From IMG/VR virus record IMGVR_UViG_3300010354_000404, positions 1-29,626 of that record: a stretch of DNA of 29,626 bases. One strand, given 5' to 3'. This stretch comes from a virus. The notes under the pieces were generated by a model. It was not told where the DNA came from. It was given only the letters and a program-made list of their open reading frames with translations, and searched no databases. The translations under genes were made by a program, and so were the position numbers. Below are positions 1 through 7,229 of this stretch, piece by piece. Positions within the stretch are counted from its first letter, which is position 1. Every line of letters starts with the position of its first letter.

Positions 1-380
1 GCAGGGTATTCTGGATCAGTTGCATACGACTGCTCTTTAAGCATGCGTGCCGCTGCATAACGATTAGGCGCATTATTAACGCCTTTAAATTGACGATAGT
101 CTTTATACCATCGCGTGATTAAATATTCAATGCAAGCCGAAAGACTAGGAAAATCAAGAAAACCAGCTTTGATTGTCACCCATTGACCATCGTACCATTC
201 TTGAGTGGTGGTCCTAGTGCCATCGCCTTTTAAGCCTGCGTAGTTATGAATGCCAGACGTATGCTTTCCAAAACCACTTTCTAGACAGCATTGAGCTGCA
301 ACTAATTCTGGAAAACGCGCACCATGCCTACGGGCAAGAAGAAAGCACGAATCCCAGAAAGCTTTATTAGAAGCCGTCAT
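1..380 (-). CDS. Glucosaminidase-type endolysin, 3' end cut by window edge
   Basis: Peptidoglycan hydrolase of the GH73 / FlgJ-like N-acetylglucosaminidase family, expected to break the host wall at lysis. Reading the minus strand from ATG at 380 gives 126 complete codons with no stop before the edge. Visible family features are AQCCLESGFGKH (residues 29-40, with E34 as the likely catalytic Glu), then HNYAGLKG, and the late family motif NRYAAARMLKEQSYATDP. There is no signal peptide, so a holin is needed for export. It lies directly downstream of two small membrane-protein genes, making a lysis cassette. The start follows the stop of the upstream gene by 4 nt. The family call is strong; the C-terminus is not visible. 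Confidence 0.85.
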   Translation of the reverse strand, partial: MTASNKAFWDSCFLLARRHGARFPELVAAQCCLESGFGKHTSGIHNYAGLKGDGTRTTTQEWYDGQWVTIKAGFLDFPSLSACIEYLITRWYKDYRQFKGVNNAPNRYAAARMLKEQSYATDPEYP

Positions 381-384
381 GGCT

Positions 385-528
385 TCAGCCTTTAACGCGG
401 AAGACAGTTTTCAAGCCTTCCATAAGGAGTTGCAATACGTTATTGCTTTTCCATGGTGAACGATCAAGAATTTGATCAGCAGCAGCGATGATGATACCAC
501 CAATGACGAACCATTCTGCACCAGTCAT
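385..528 (-). CDS. Small membrane protein, holin candidate
   Basis: A 47-residue protein (MTGAEWFVIGG...). One hydrophobic segment (residues 6-17, WFVIGGIIIAAA) is followed by an amphipathic, basic C-terminus ending in VKG. Size, a single membrane span and position just upstream of the glucosaminidase gene fit a holin or another lysis accessory protein. No sequence family was recognised, so the role is inferred from context. The gene is too short for most automatic callers but fills the gap between its neighbours exactly. Confidence 0.6.
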   Translation of the reverse strand: MTGAEWFVIGGIIIAAADQILDRSPWKSNNVLQLLMEGLKTVFRVKG

Positions 529-558
529 GGTTAATGTCCCAAGAGAGTTTTCTATAGC

Positions 559-768
559 CTAGCGTTCGGTTTCCAGAGTGCGTAATCGCGTTTCAATGCC
601 ACTCATATTGTCGGTGAGCGTATTAAGTTTTTCTGTGATTGCTTCAATTTGTACTGCCACTTTGGCTTGTTGATTACCAACAGTAATAAGCATAGCTCCC
701 GTAGAAAGAAGCATGCCCGCCGTAATAGTGGCCACAAAATTGGCCATGCCTTCTCTAAAAAAGTCCAT
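559..768 (-). CDS. Membrane-anchored coiled-coil protein of the lysis cassette
   Basis: A 69-residue protein with an N-terminal membrane segment (about residues 9-31, NFVATITAGMLLSTGAMLITVG) followed by a heptad-rich C-terminal half (IEAITEKLNTLTDNMSGIETRLRTLE). This layout, one TM span plus a short coiled coil, is seen in phage spanin-like and holin-associated proteins. It is the first gene of the leftward cluster with the putative holin and endolysin, and lies back to back with the rightward HNH gene, so the 86-bp gap 769-854 probably carries divergent promoters. An internal ATG at codon 8 is an alternative start. The function is inferred. Confidence 0.6.
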   Translation of the reverse strand: MDFFREGMANFVATITAGMLLSTGAMLITVGNQQAKVAVQIEAITEKLNTLTDNMSGIETRLRTLETER

Positions 769-854
769 GGGAAGTTCTGCAAACTTAATGTTAGCTAAAG
801 CGCATTAATCAATAGAGGCTCGTTAGATTATTTGCAGAAAAAGTAAATAGCGCC

Positions 855-1337
855 ATGCAAAGAGCGAATGGTCCTGATGAGTTGCTTTATTCTCTCATTG
901 AACTTCGCCCTGGAGATGCTAGAAGAAGATTTCGCAAAGCTATTTTCGAGGACTATCCGTTAAAAGGGCCACTTGGGCAGTGCGCTTGTGCTTATTGTGG
1001 ACGATGGAATGAGAAGCTAACCATTGATCACATTGTCCCCAAAAGTAAAGGAGGGCCTCATTTTGCAAAATATAATTTAGTGCCCAGTTGCCAGTCTTGT
1101 AATCTTCTTAAAGGAGCAGAGCCTATTTTTGAATGGTGGCGCCCACAACGTTTTTGGACCGAAAAGCGTGAGGAGGTTTTGTTAGCGTGGGTGCATCATA
1201 ATAGCTTTGTTAGCGCTCATACTTCCCTGCAAGATATTGAAGAATTTGCAGAGCGTCGTGATTACTACATTCCACCGTCAAAAGAAGAAGCCCCCATCGC
1301 TGGGGGCTTTTGTTATACGGAATGGCAAGCAGCTTAG
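855..1337 (+). CDS. HNH endonuclease
   Basis: 160 residues. The HNH core is clear: CAYC (C45, C48), LTIDHIVPKSKGG with D58-H59, YNLVPSC (N74, C79) and C82-N83. Two CxxC pairs bind a structural zinc while H59, N74 and N83 form the metal-dependent nuclease site. Free-standing genes of this type in phages are often homing endonucleases. It is the only rightward gene in the first 2.7 kb and sits between two leftward clusters, which fits a mobile insertion. Its last 16 codons contain an intrinsic terminator (1289-1312), and its stop overlaps the 3' end of the convergent DUF3310 gene by 4 nt. Confidence 0.85.
   Translation: MQRANGPDELLYSLIELRPGDARRRFRKAIFEDYPLKGPLGQCACAYCGRWNEKLTIDHIVPKSKGGPHFAKYNLVPSCQSCNLLKGAEPIFEWWRPQRFWTEKREEVLLAWVHHNSFVSAHTSLQDIEEFAERRDYYIPPSKEEAPIAGGFCYTEWQAA
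1289..1312 (+). terminator. Intrinsic terminator inside the 3' end of the HNH gene
   Basis: AGCCCCC, six-nt loop, GGGGGCT, then TTTT. The 7-bp GC-rich stem and T-tract lie within the HNH reading frame, about 25 nt before its stop codon, and encode ...EEAPIAGGF. A transcript ending here would lack a stop codon unless readthrough occurs. Confidence 0.7.
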
Positions 1338-1717
1338 GCTTTATTTACTGGCGCGAATAATTCGCCTTCTTTAGGCGGAAGATCAAAGCGAACACCGGGA
1401 ATGGGACACACTCCATCTTTGCAGCTATTGTCAGCATTGTTTTGAATGGCGGCAAGAGCTTCACGCTCTTGATCAGTTTCAAGGGCAAAGATGAGTTGAT
1501 TAAGATACCACTTTGCCTTGCATAAATCTTCTAGCCCATTTTTCTTTTCGTAGCGCCAAAGGTAGGCCATGGCGGTGAGTTTCAGATGGGCGCGAAATCC
1601 TTCCGTTGAAGAACAGGCTTCAAGCGCTTCAATGCATTCCACTCCCCCACTGGCGTAGTGAGAAGGGCGTTCTACTGGATGGAAAGTTTCAGGAGATTGC
1701 TCAAAAGGCATTGCCAT
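1334..1717 (-). CDS. DUF3310 family protein
   Basis: 127 residues. The family signature is visible: RPSHYASGGVECIEALEA (residues 18-35), then YLWRYEKKNGLEDLCKAKWYLNQLI, matching the pattern of phage DUF3310 proteins, often annotated as nucleotide-kinase-like although activity is not established. A C-terminal CxxxxxC segment (CKDGVC) is not typical. The start overlaps the end of thyX by 17 nt, indicating co-transcription within the leftward nucleotide-metabolism cluster. The family call is good; the biochemical role is unknown. Confidence 0.8.
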   Translation of the reverse strand: MAMPFEQSPETFHPVERPSHYASGGVECIEALEACSSTEGFRAHLKLTAMAYLWRYEKKNGLEDLCKAKWYLNQLIFALETDQEREALAAIQNNADNSCKDGVCPIPGVRFDLPPKEGELFAPVNKA

Positions 1718-2420
1718 TTTCCTCGAATGCTTGGAAAGCTTCTTTAAAGAGAGGGCGAGCCAGAGTGGCTAGCGCTTGAGCATAGCATTGGATTTCGCCT
1801 TGTGCATCAGGCTTATCCCGCAATGAAAGGAAATGCAGAAGGGCCTGGAGGCTGCAGGTCCACGTAAAAGTTGTATAGGTGCTCATGGGCGAAATTCCAC
1901 GAGCCTGTTCTTTGCTTACGCCTAGCGTCAGGAGAGCCCTGTAAGCCTGCTTGGACTGCTCTAACGCCTTGGCATATTCGATCATTGCCACTTGGTTCAT
2001 AGAAGGTTCTAGATCGCCCGCTGAAGCCTGCTTATTGCTTGCGCTTTGATAACGAAACTGACGAGGCATATAGTAAGTGTCATCGTCCGCTTCGCAATAG
2101 CGGAAGCTTTTCTCATTCCATCCCAGTTGATCATTGGCATAGGTGCCACCAATTACATGCTTCCACCATTGCCGAGCAATAAACAGCGGAGCTTTAACTT
2201 GCCATTTAGTGACAACGCCCCTAAAGGGACTAGTGTGTTGATGCTTTACCAGATAGTTAAGAAGCTTTTGATCTTTATCAGTCCATTCAAAAGAGGCTTG
2301 ATCGAAAGATTGCCGCGCATCACAAACGATGTCAAGCGAACTTCCCATCCAATCAACGAGCCTGACAAAGCTAATACCGTCACAGAGGGGATCAATGGCT
2401 TGAAGGGGAGAAGAAGTCAT
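1701..2420 (-). CDS. thyX: Flavin-dependent thymidylate synthase, divergent
   Basis: 239 residues, normal ThyX length. ThyX makes dTMP from dUMP with FAD, NADPH and methylene-tetrahydrofolate. Recognisable features are SPFRGVVTKWQVKAPLFIARQWW (residues 64-86), NEKSFRY (102-108), RGISPMSTYTTFTWTCSLQALLHFLSLR near the middle, and AQGEIQCYAQAL. The signature RHRxxS is altered: the RHR positions read K87-H88-V89, and an insertion separates them from NExSxRY. The gene overlaps its neighbours on both sides (17 nt and 29 nt). Fold assignment is confident; activity of this variant is not assured. Confidence 0.85.
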   Translation of the reverse strand: MTSSPLQAIDPLCDGISFVRLVDWMGSSLDIVCDARQSFDQASFEWTDKDQKLLNYLVKHQHTSPFRGVVTKWQVKAPLFIARQWWKHVIGGTYANDQLGWNEKSFRYCEADDDTYYMPRQFRYQSASNKQASAGDLEPSMNQVAMIEYAKALEQSKQAYRALLTLGVSKEQARGISPMSTYTTFTWTCSLQALLHFLSLRDKPDAQGEIQCYAQALATLARPLFKEAFQAFEENGNAF

Positions 2421-2721
2421 GAACTAACAAAAAAGGACGAAGCCTCTGGAAGCTAATGATAGGCGCCACCTTGGTTTCTGCGTGCCAAACAATGCGAGCT
2501 TTAGTTTGTCTTCCGTCTTTCACAATGGCAGCAATGGTGCCTAGTAGGCTTGTTGGCATCCAGCCAGCAGCCGTACATTGTACGTACATAACGGTTTGCC
2601 CAACTTCCCAAGTGTGGGACACTCGCGTTTTCGGGAGGGCCTTGAAGGAAGCCGTACCAAGCTTTTCGGCTTTCCTTCCATCGTCCACTTGGTAAACAAA
2701 CTGCCTGCCATTTTGCTGCAT
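2392..2721 (-). CDS. Hypothetical protein upstream of thyX
   Basis: 109 residues, no family recognised. The middle (SHTWEVGQTVMYVQCTAAGWMPTSLLGTIAAI) has the alternating hydrophobic pattern and the V-G-x-V-x-Y start typical of small SH3-like beta barrels, and the pattern Q-x-x-L-R follows, so a small beta-barrel binding protein is possible. The 3' end overlaps thyX by 29 nt. It starts ATG CAG CAA and faces the divergent gene at 2752 across only 30 bp. Confidence 0.6.
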   Translation of the reverse strand: MQQNGRQFVYQVDDGRKAEKLGTASFKALPKTRVSHTWEVGQTVMYVQCTAAGWMPTSLLGTIAAIVKDGRQTKARIVWHAETKVAPIISFQRLRPFLLVHDFFSPSSH

Positions 2722-2751
2722 CGCTAGGCTAAAGCAAACAACAGAGGAACA

Positions 2752-3129
2752 ATGTCAAGAATGTTTTCTATTCCAGTAGGATTAAGCTACAAAGGAAAAG
2801 AATGTATTGCTGCTATGGGGCCTTTTGAGCGGAGCATGGAAAGGGATTTTGCTCTTGTAGCAAACAAGAAGGCTCTTGCCGAGTGTGATGATATTAATAA
2901 GGTGCGTGAAGTGGCCTGTATGATGATGGAAGGCTGGAGCAATATGCAAGAGGCAGTGACTGCATTAGTGAAAGAAAATCTTGAGCTACGCCAAGCCATG
3001 CAAATGCAAGAAATGGATTTAGAGGCAGCAGATCAACTTCTTGGTGAAGCAGGAGAAGCAATCAAGGCGTTCTCAGAACAGCAGCGATCTTCTCAAGCCA
3101 GGCGATTTCTTTGGCCGTTTGGGAAGTAA
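2752..3129 (+). CDS. Hypothetical coiled-coil protein
   Basis: 125 residues. The C-terminal two thirds (about residues 45-115) are strongly helical and heptad-like, with segments such as NMQEAVTALVKENLELRQAMQMQEMDL, and it ends in a basic RRFLWPFGK tail. It is one of only two rightward genes in the left 7.7 kb. Its last 68 nt overlap the convergent nuclease gene. The opposite strand has a 70-codon frame without a plausible protein pattern, so this strand is preferred. Function unknown. Confidence 0.6.
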   Translation: MSRMFSIPVGLSYKGKECIAAMGPFERSMERDFALVANKKALAECDDINKVREVACMMMEGWSNMQEAVTALVKENLELRQAMQMQEMDLEAADQLLGEAGEAIKAFSEQQRSSQARRFLWPFGK

Positions 3130-3424
3130 GTAGGAATACTTTCCAGCCACCAATCATGGCAAGATTGAATTTTCTGGCATCTCGTTCGTAGCCAGAGCCA
3201 GTAACATGACGGCCACGATTAAAAGTGCCACCTTGTATTTCAATGAGAGAGCAAGAAGGAAGATGTGCAAAATCTGCTCTATAGCGTTTGGAGCGCTTGC
3301 TCTTAGCGTAGCGTTCTTGAAAATCCATCTCCCAGCTACTAACGTCGCTGTATTCCCTAATCAATGGAAGATCGGGAAAATGTGCTTGCCACAAGCCGAG
3401 AAATTGATCTTCAAGAGCGCTCAC
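3062..3424 (-). CDS. Small PD-(D/E)XK-type endonuclease
   Basis: 120 residues. The pattern RADFAHLPSCSLIEIQGG (D51, E62-x-Q64), then GRHVTGSGYERDARKFN (71-87) and GWKVFLLT, matches VRR-NUC / DUF559-like small nucleases, in which the acidic residues and E-x-Q/K bind Mg2+ and the later D..K supports the core. Such phage enzymes act on branched or single-strand-containing DNA. The stop of the downstream dCTP-deaminase-like gene's upstream region is 3 nt away, so they are probably one transcript. The fold is reasonably sure from motif spacing; the substrate is not known. Confidence 0.65.
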   Translation of the reverse strand: MSALEDQFLGLWQAHFPDLPLIREYSDVSSWEMDFQERYAKSKRSKRYRADFAHLPSCSLIEIQGGTFNRGRHVTGSGYERDARKFNLAMIGGWKVFLLTSQTAKEIAWLEKIAAVLRTP

Positions 3425-3427
3425 TAG

Positions 3428-4015
3428 CTATACAGCAGCAAAAGCTACTTTAGCTTGTTGGTTTTGGTATTTACCATCGCCATAGGCGCTAGCAACATCA
3501 CCTTCTAGCTTGATGAACATCACTTGAACGATGCCTTCATTAGCGTAGATGCGACATGGAAAAGCCAAGGGATTGACAATACAAATAGTGAGAAAACCAG
3601 ACCAGCCAGGCTCAATTGGCGTAACGTTAATGATGGTCCCTTGCCTTGCATACGTTGACTTCCCATCTGTAATGCCCATTACATTATTGGGCATTGAGAT
3701 GCGTTCAAGGCTAACGCCAAGAGCGTAGGAAAAAGGAGGAAGCACGAAGAACGTGCTGCCGTTTTCTTGACGAGGCTGCTGTTCTTCCATTAGCTCCGTG
3801 TCGAAGCTTTTCACGTCAAGAGGGAAGTCCTTGCTCACACTGTTGTCAATGACCATGAAGCCTTCAGGAGAAAGACGCAGGTCGTAACCAGCATGAGACA
3901 GGCCATATGACAATGCTTTAGTGCCATTGTCTAGTTCACGGCGCTTTTCTCCAACAAAGGGGAAAATGATGTCATTTTCAGCAAGGATGCTGATTTGCTT
4001 GTCGTTAAGAAGCAC
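3428..4015 (-). CDS. dcd: dCTP deaminase/dUTPase-family protein lacking the catalytic Glu
   Basis: 195 residues, normal for Dcd. The trimeric Dcd/Dut fold is indicated by ITDGKSTYARQG (residues 115-126), PIEPGWSGFLT (133-143) and RIYANEGIVQVMF near the end. In active Dcd enzymes the segment after PGW(S/E)G reads LE(I/F)xN, with the Glu activating water for dCTP deamination. Here it reads T-I-C145-I-V-N, so the Glu position is Cys. The protein could be inactive, a nucleotide sensor, or have another activity. It overlaps the downstream end of the small membrane-protein gene by 11 nt. The family call is firm; the enzymatic call is not. Confidence 0.8.
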   Translation of the reverse strand: MLLNDKQISILAENDIIFPFVGEKRRELDNGTKALSYGLSHAGYDLRLSPEGFMVIDNSVSKDFPLDVKSFDTELMEEQQPRQENGSTFFVLPPFSYALGVSLERISMPNNVMGITDGKSTYARQGTIINVTPIEPGWSGFLTICIVNPLAFPCRIYANEGIVQVMFIKLEGDVASAYGDGKYQNQQAKVAFAAV

Positions 4016-4205
4016 TGTTTGATGAGCGATTGAACAGGCCCATTACGAGCCAAATCAAAATTGAAGCAGGCCAAAAGGGCACGGATGGCCAGATTGCCTG
4101 GACCGCCCATGCCCCCAAACAAGCCACTCCAAAAGTAATTCCAAAAGCTATGCCTGCTGCCAAAAGGTAGATGGGCCAGTCCTTGGAATCTTGGGAGTGT
4201 TTCAT
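4005..4205 (-). CDS. Small two-span membrane protein
   Basis: 66 residues. Two hydrophobic segments are visible (about residues 11-33, IYLLAAGIAFGITFGVACLGAWA, and 40-59, SVPFWPASILIWLVMGLFN) with a short Ser/Asn-rich tail. It overlaps the dcd-like gene by 11 nt and follows the upstream gene by 2 nt, so it belongs to the same leftward operon. No family recognised. Confidence 0.6.
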   Translation of the reverse strand: MKHSQDSKDWPIYLLAAGIAFGITFGVACLGAWAVQAIWPSVPFWPASILIWLVMGLFNRSSNSAS

Positions 4206-4207
4206 TG

Positions 4208-4492
4208 TCAGAACAGATCGTCGCTAGACGAGGACGATGCGAAGCTGCTACTTGCAGTTTCGCCATTCTGCCAGAAGGAAGAATAAGCTTTAGGGCTGTT
4301 CTCCATCTTGTTGACAGTCACTTGCCCTTTGAAATGAGGGGCAGTGTCCTTGTCGCGCTTGTCGTTGTTCCACAGTGCCACGCGGAAGCTGTAGTTTCCT
4401 TGTGCATTAGGACCAGCCTTTTTGGCTGCGTTCAGAATGTCGGGGGTGAGATCGACAGTGCCGCTGAAAACGGGAAGATTGCCAGAGGGCAT
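4208..4492 (-). CDS. Hypothetical protein with acidic SSB-like tail
   Basis: 94 residues. The body (FSGTVDLTPDILNAAKKAGPNAQGNYSFRVALWNN) looks like a small beta-rich domain; the C-terminus is a Ser-rich linker (residues 80-90) ending in DDLF. Single-stranded DNA-binding proteins of phages and bacteria often finish in such a flexible linker plus acidic-hydrophobic tip that recruits partners. Its location among recombination and nucleotide genes fits, but no OB-fold motif was proven. The SSB idea is inference. Confidence 0.5.
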   Translation of the reverse strand: MPSGNLPVFSGTVDLTPDILNAAKKAGPNAQGNYSFRVALWNNDKRDKDTAPHFKGQVTVNKMENSPKAYSSFWQNGETASSSFASSSSSDDLF

Positions 4493-4563
4493 GTAGTATT
4501 CCTCAGAAGGAGAGTGGTCGGCCCTGGAGGGGCTCTAGCAGCATAGCGGGACTAAGTCAGAAG

Positions 4564-5364
4564 TCAAGCTCCACGGTCCATAGAAATGGTTAAGGGGCGT
4601 CCGCCAGGGTAGTGCTCAAGGAAATACTGTTGCGTTTTTTGTGCCATCACCCCGGCTTGCATAGCAAGATCAGCGCCGTCAAGGCTCACAATTTGAGCTT
4701 CCTGACCCTGATCAGTGTCTGGATCGTAAATAGCGATGGCGCAATGCGCTTCGCTGATTTCGATGCCATACATTTGTTCAATGGCTTGGGAATAAGCTCC
4801 AAGCTGCATACGATAGTCGCCAAGTTGCGTGTCGGGCTTTTGCTTGTAGCTTGTTTTCCAATCGAGCAAGGCTGTATTCCCATTGGCCATGGTGGCAAGC
4901 ATGTCGAACGTGCCCGAATAGCCAGTTTCAGTGGAGGGGCAATACCAGGCAATGGCACTTTCCACCAATAATGGACTAGCTATGCCAGTTAGGAAATTGG
5001 CGATGCTGTTGAAATAAGGAACAAACAATGGATGGGAATCAAGATGGCAGTTGATGTCCTCACCATTCCAGAAGTCTTCTAGTACGCCGTGAAGCCAATT
5101 GCCACGTTCCACGGCAGAGCGTGTGCGTCTGTTCGCTTCTTCATCGCCGACTTTCTTGCGCCAGTTCATCAAAGCCGCAATTTTGCCAGGGGGCGAACAC
5201 GCGCTCGCAATAGTCGTCACAGAGGGCAAAACAATGCCTTCTGGGACATTCGGAAAAGCGTTTAAGACGTAATAACGCTTTTTGTTGATCTGAAGTCGGT
5301 TGGGTTCGTAGCGAGGTAGAGAAGGCATCGAAAGAGAGTTGAGGCATAGGTCGTAGCAAGGCAT
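4564..5364 (-). CDS. RecB/Cas4-like PD-(D/E)XK exonuclease
   Basis: 266 residues. The full RecB-family set is visible: ERGNWLH (H92), VESAIAW (E135), GTFDML (D154), ALLDWKTS (D168, K170) and MQLGAYSQA (Q187, Y191). These residues coordinate Mg2+ and act on DNA ends. In phages such enzymes pair with a strand-annealing protein, and a Sak/DUF1071-type annealer is encoded 0.9 kb upstream in the same cluster. It probably resects ends for annealing recombination or degrades host DNA. A second ATG at codon 13 is an alternative start. Confidence 0.8.
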   Translation of the reverse strand: MPCYDLCLNSLSMPSLPRYEPNRLQINKKRYYVLNAFPNVPEGIVLPSVTTIASACSPPGKIAALMNWRKKVGDEEANRRTRSAVERGNWLHGVLEDFWNGEDINCHLDSHPLFVPYFNSIANFLTGIASPLLVESAIAWYCPSTETGYSGTFDMLATMANGNTALLDWKTSYKQKPDTQLGDYRMQLGAYSQAIEQMYGIEISEAHCAIAIYDPDTDQGQEAQIVSLDGADLAMQAGVMAQKTQQYFLEHYPGGRPLTISMDRGA

Positions 5365-5367
5365 TGA

Positions 5368-5592
5368 TTAAAGCAGTTCGCTCATTTTGTCCTTGAGCGT
5401 TTCAATGTCGTGCTCTAAATGGTGAATAGTGCTGCAAAGGTCCAAGATGTCATTTTGCATTTCTCCCAAGAGATTAAATAGGCTTTCTAATTTCAGGCCG
5501 CGATCAGTCATTAATAAATCAGCCACTCCATAGCCCAGTGGATCCAGGAATGATGATGAGAGGATTGTCTCGCGGTTGTTTTTAGTGCTCAT
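5368..5592 (-). CDS. Hypothetical coiled-coil protein
   Basis: 74 residues starting MSTKNNRETILSS. The second half (LFNLLGEMQNDILDLCSTIHHLEHDIETLKDKMSELL) has a clear heptad pattern, so it is probably a coiled-coil oligomer. The start was chosen because its ATG overlaps the upstream stop in an ATGA arrangement; the frame is open 15 codons further upstream. It ends 3 nt before the exonuclease ORF and is likely translated with it. Confidence 0.6.
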   Translation of the reverse strand: MSTKNNRETILSSSFLDPLGYGVADLLMTDRGLKLESLFNLLGEMQNDILDLCSTIHHLEHDIETLKDKMSELL

Positions 5593-5912
5593 TCTTCGTT
5601 CATGTCCCAGAAATATTCGCAGCCATCCTCCGTGCAAGGCGGCGTTGCAAAATAACTTTGGAAGCGATCAGGGGGCGCCATATAGCGCCAGCAATCTTCC
5701 TTGACAGGACATCCATCCCCCGTGCAGCAAGCAATATCGGGCATGAGAATAGTGCGTGCAGTTTGAAGAAGAAAAGTTCGATCAGTAACAGGATGCTCAG
5801 CAATAGTAAGCAGCACCGAAGCAATACGTCGATCACTGCTAAGCGAATCATCAGGCCATTGCCAAAATGCTTCATGACAAGCATCAATCAACGAATGACG
5901 GTTTGTCAGCAT
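5589..5912 (-). CDS. Hypothetical Cys-rich, possibly zinc-binding protein
   Basis: 107 residues. The C-terminal half carries Cys in CCTGDGCPVKEDCWRY and CTEDGCEYFW, which could bind one zinc; the N-terminal half is helical. It overlaps the downstream gene by an ATGA junction and the upstream gene by 29 nt, so it is embedded in the leftward operon. No family recognised; metal binding is inferred from Cys spacing only. Confidence 0.6.
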   Translation of the reverse strand: MLTNRHSLIDACHEAFWQWPDDSLSSDRRIASVLLTIAEHPVTDRTFLLQTARTILMPDIACCTGDGCPVKEDCWRYMAPPDRFQSYFATPPCTEDGCEYFWDMNEE

Positions 5913-6096
5913 TTTTTAAATTGTCGTAACATTCTTCTGCTGCTTCATTGAAGCAATCAGCAATTGTGGTTTCATGGAAGCCAGCGGAAAGTAGAAACTG
6001 TTTGAAATGATTGATAATTTCAGGGCAGAAAATAGAAGAGAAAGAATAGCTCACTTGGACGCTTCCTTCGTCAAGCTTGAATGAATAGTTGCTCAT
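5884..6096 (-). CDS. Hypothetical small protein
   Basis: 70 residues starting MSNYSFKLDEGSVQVSY. This ATG overlaps the stop of the upstream membrane-peptide gene (ATGA), which favours it over the ATG 12 codons further up. A beta-like N-terminus is followed by helical segments (IINHFKQFLLSAGF and CFNEAAEECYDNL). The 3' end overlaps the Cys-rich gene by 29 nt. No family recognised. Confidence 0.55.
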   Translation of the reverse strand: MSNYSFKLDEGSVQVSYSFSSIFCPEIINHFKQFLLSAGFHETTIADCFNEAAEECYDNLKNADKPSFVD

Positions 6097-6227
6097 GGCA
6101 GAATCAAGCTCGCGATCAAGATAATGGCCCATGCAATTAAGACAAATGAAAAGCTAAGAAGAAGAAATAGGCCAAGTGGATCATTTGCTAAAAAATTCGG
6201 GAGGAAGGCTATCAAGGGGATTGTCAT
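6093..6227 (-). CDS. Small single-span membrane protein
   Basis: 44 residues, MTIPLIAFLPNFLANDP then a long hydrophobic stretch (about residues 18-43, LGLFLLLSFSFVLIAWAIILIA). It ends in an ATGA overlap with the next gene, which supports it as real although it is very short. It is one of several tiny membrane proteins in the leftward block. Function unknown. Confidence 0.55.
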   Translation of the reverse strand: MTIPLIAFLPNFLANDPLGLFLLLSFSFVLIAWAIILIASLILP

Positions 6228-6255
6228 TGTCAGAGAGGCAAATGGTTCCAGCAAA

Positions 6256-6274
6256 GGCCCGCGCAAAGCGGGCC
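6256..6274 (-). terminator. Hairpin downstream of the annealing-protein gene
   Basis: GGCCCGC, five-nt loop, GCGGGCC: a perfect 7-bp stem 11 nt after the end of the 6285-7229 gene. On the minus strand only TTT follows, so this may be a weak terminator or a partial attenuator that separates the annealing gene from the downstream small genes. Confidence 0.5.
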
Positions 6275-6284
6275 GCTGCTAGAT

Positions 6285-7229
6285 CTATGGCTTTTTTGCT
6301 ACAAAAGCCTTCATCGCTTCAGCCATTACTTCCGCGTTGTCACAAGCGCGAACAAGGTCGATTTCCTTGGTCATTTCCGCTTTGGTGATGACCATTTGCT
6401 CTTCCTTTGCCCAGACAGTCATCATGGCTGCTGCCACATTGCCAAATTGCTGCCAAGTCTTCACTTCAGTGGCGCGAGATAGACCAATGGCTTCTAGAGC
6501 AGCTTTGCCAAGTGCCATGCTTGCCTTTTCATCGGCGTAGCCAAACGGATTGGCCTTGCAAATGGTGGTTAGCGCAGTTTTAGCATCAAAGGCTCCATTG
6601 GAGGAAGCAGTTGACGCTGCTCCAGGAGCTTCAGGAGCTGATTGAGCTGCCGTTGACGCCTTGCTTGTCCGCGTAGCTTGCTTCGGAGCTTCCTGTTGGA
6701 GCGGGAGTTTGGCCGATCCTTTTTCATCTTCTTTAGGAATGTCTTCTCCTGCATAGAGACGTAGACCAAGGCCAGTGAAGGTGGCAATCGCTTTTACTGC
6801 AGCACGTTGGCAATTGTCAGAAATGGCACGGCCATCAAGCTCTTTGATGGAATTGTGCTTCCTGTCCATGATCGGAAAGATCAATGCAACAGTGCGGCGG
6901 CAACCATCAGTGAGATAGGGACGAAGATAGTAGGCGCCTGGTGTGCCAAAAACCACTTCTCCAACAGTCTTCTCTTCAAAGGCCACAAAATACGTCGGGA
7001 AATGCTCTTTTAAATAGCGATAGGCGAAAGGCCAGGACAAATAGGACAGTCCTTTGTAGTCCTTTTCAATGTGAGGAGCAATGTCGGGAGTGTCATAGGC
7101 AGCTTTGAATGCTTCAGCACTAATCTCCAGCGGGGAAAAGATGCCGTTGTAACGGTCCATTGCAGCTTGTTGGGCAGGGTCCATTGAAGAGAAATCAGAG
7201 GGGGAGTAGAGCATAAAGGAATGGTTCAC
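6285..7229 (-). CDS. Single-strand annealing protein (Sak/DUF1071 type)
   Basis: 314 residues. The DUF1071/SSAP family is indicated by GLSYLSWPFAYRYLKEHFP (residues 60-78) and ISDNCQRAAVKAIATFTGLGLRLYAGEDIP (about 136-165). A low-complexity Ala/Ser/Thr/Pro linker follows and then a separate helical C-terminal domain. It anneals complementary strands during phage recombination and is the natural partner of the RecB-like exonuclease in this cluster. The start used is GTG, overlapping the upstream stop as GTGA; ATG at codon 6 is an alternative. A GC-rich hairpin follows the gene. Confidence 0.8.
   Translation of the reverse strand: MNHSFMLYSPSDFSSMDPAQQAAMDRYNGIFSPLEISAEAFKAAYDTPDIAPHIEKDYKGLSYLSWPFAYRYLKEHFPTYFVAFEEKTVGEVVFGTPGAYYLRPYLTDGCRRTVALIFPIMDRKHNSIKELDGRAISDNCQRAAVKAIATFTGLGLRLYAGEDIPKEDEKGSAKLPLQQEAPKQATRTSKASTAAQSAPEAPGAASTASSNGAFDAKTALTTICKANPFGYADEKASMALGKAALEAIGLSRATEVKTWQQFGNVAAAMMTVWAKEEQMVITKAEMTKEIDLVRACDNAEVMAEAMKAFVAKKP

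Noticed and set aside
2046-2456. Plus-strand frame of 136 codons opposite thyX
   Set aside because: It is the antisense of the clearly recognisable ThyX gene and has no domain pattern of its own.
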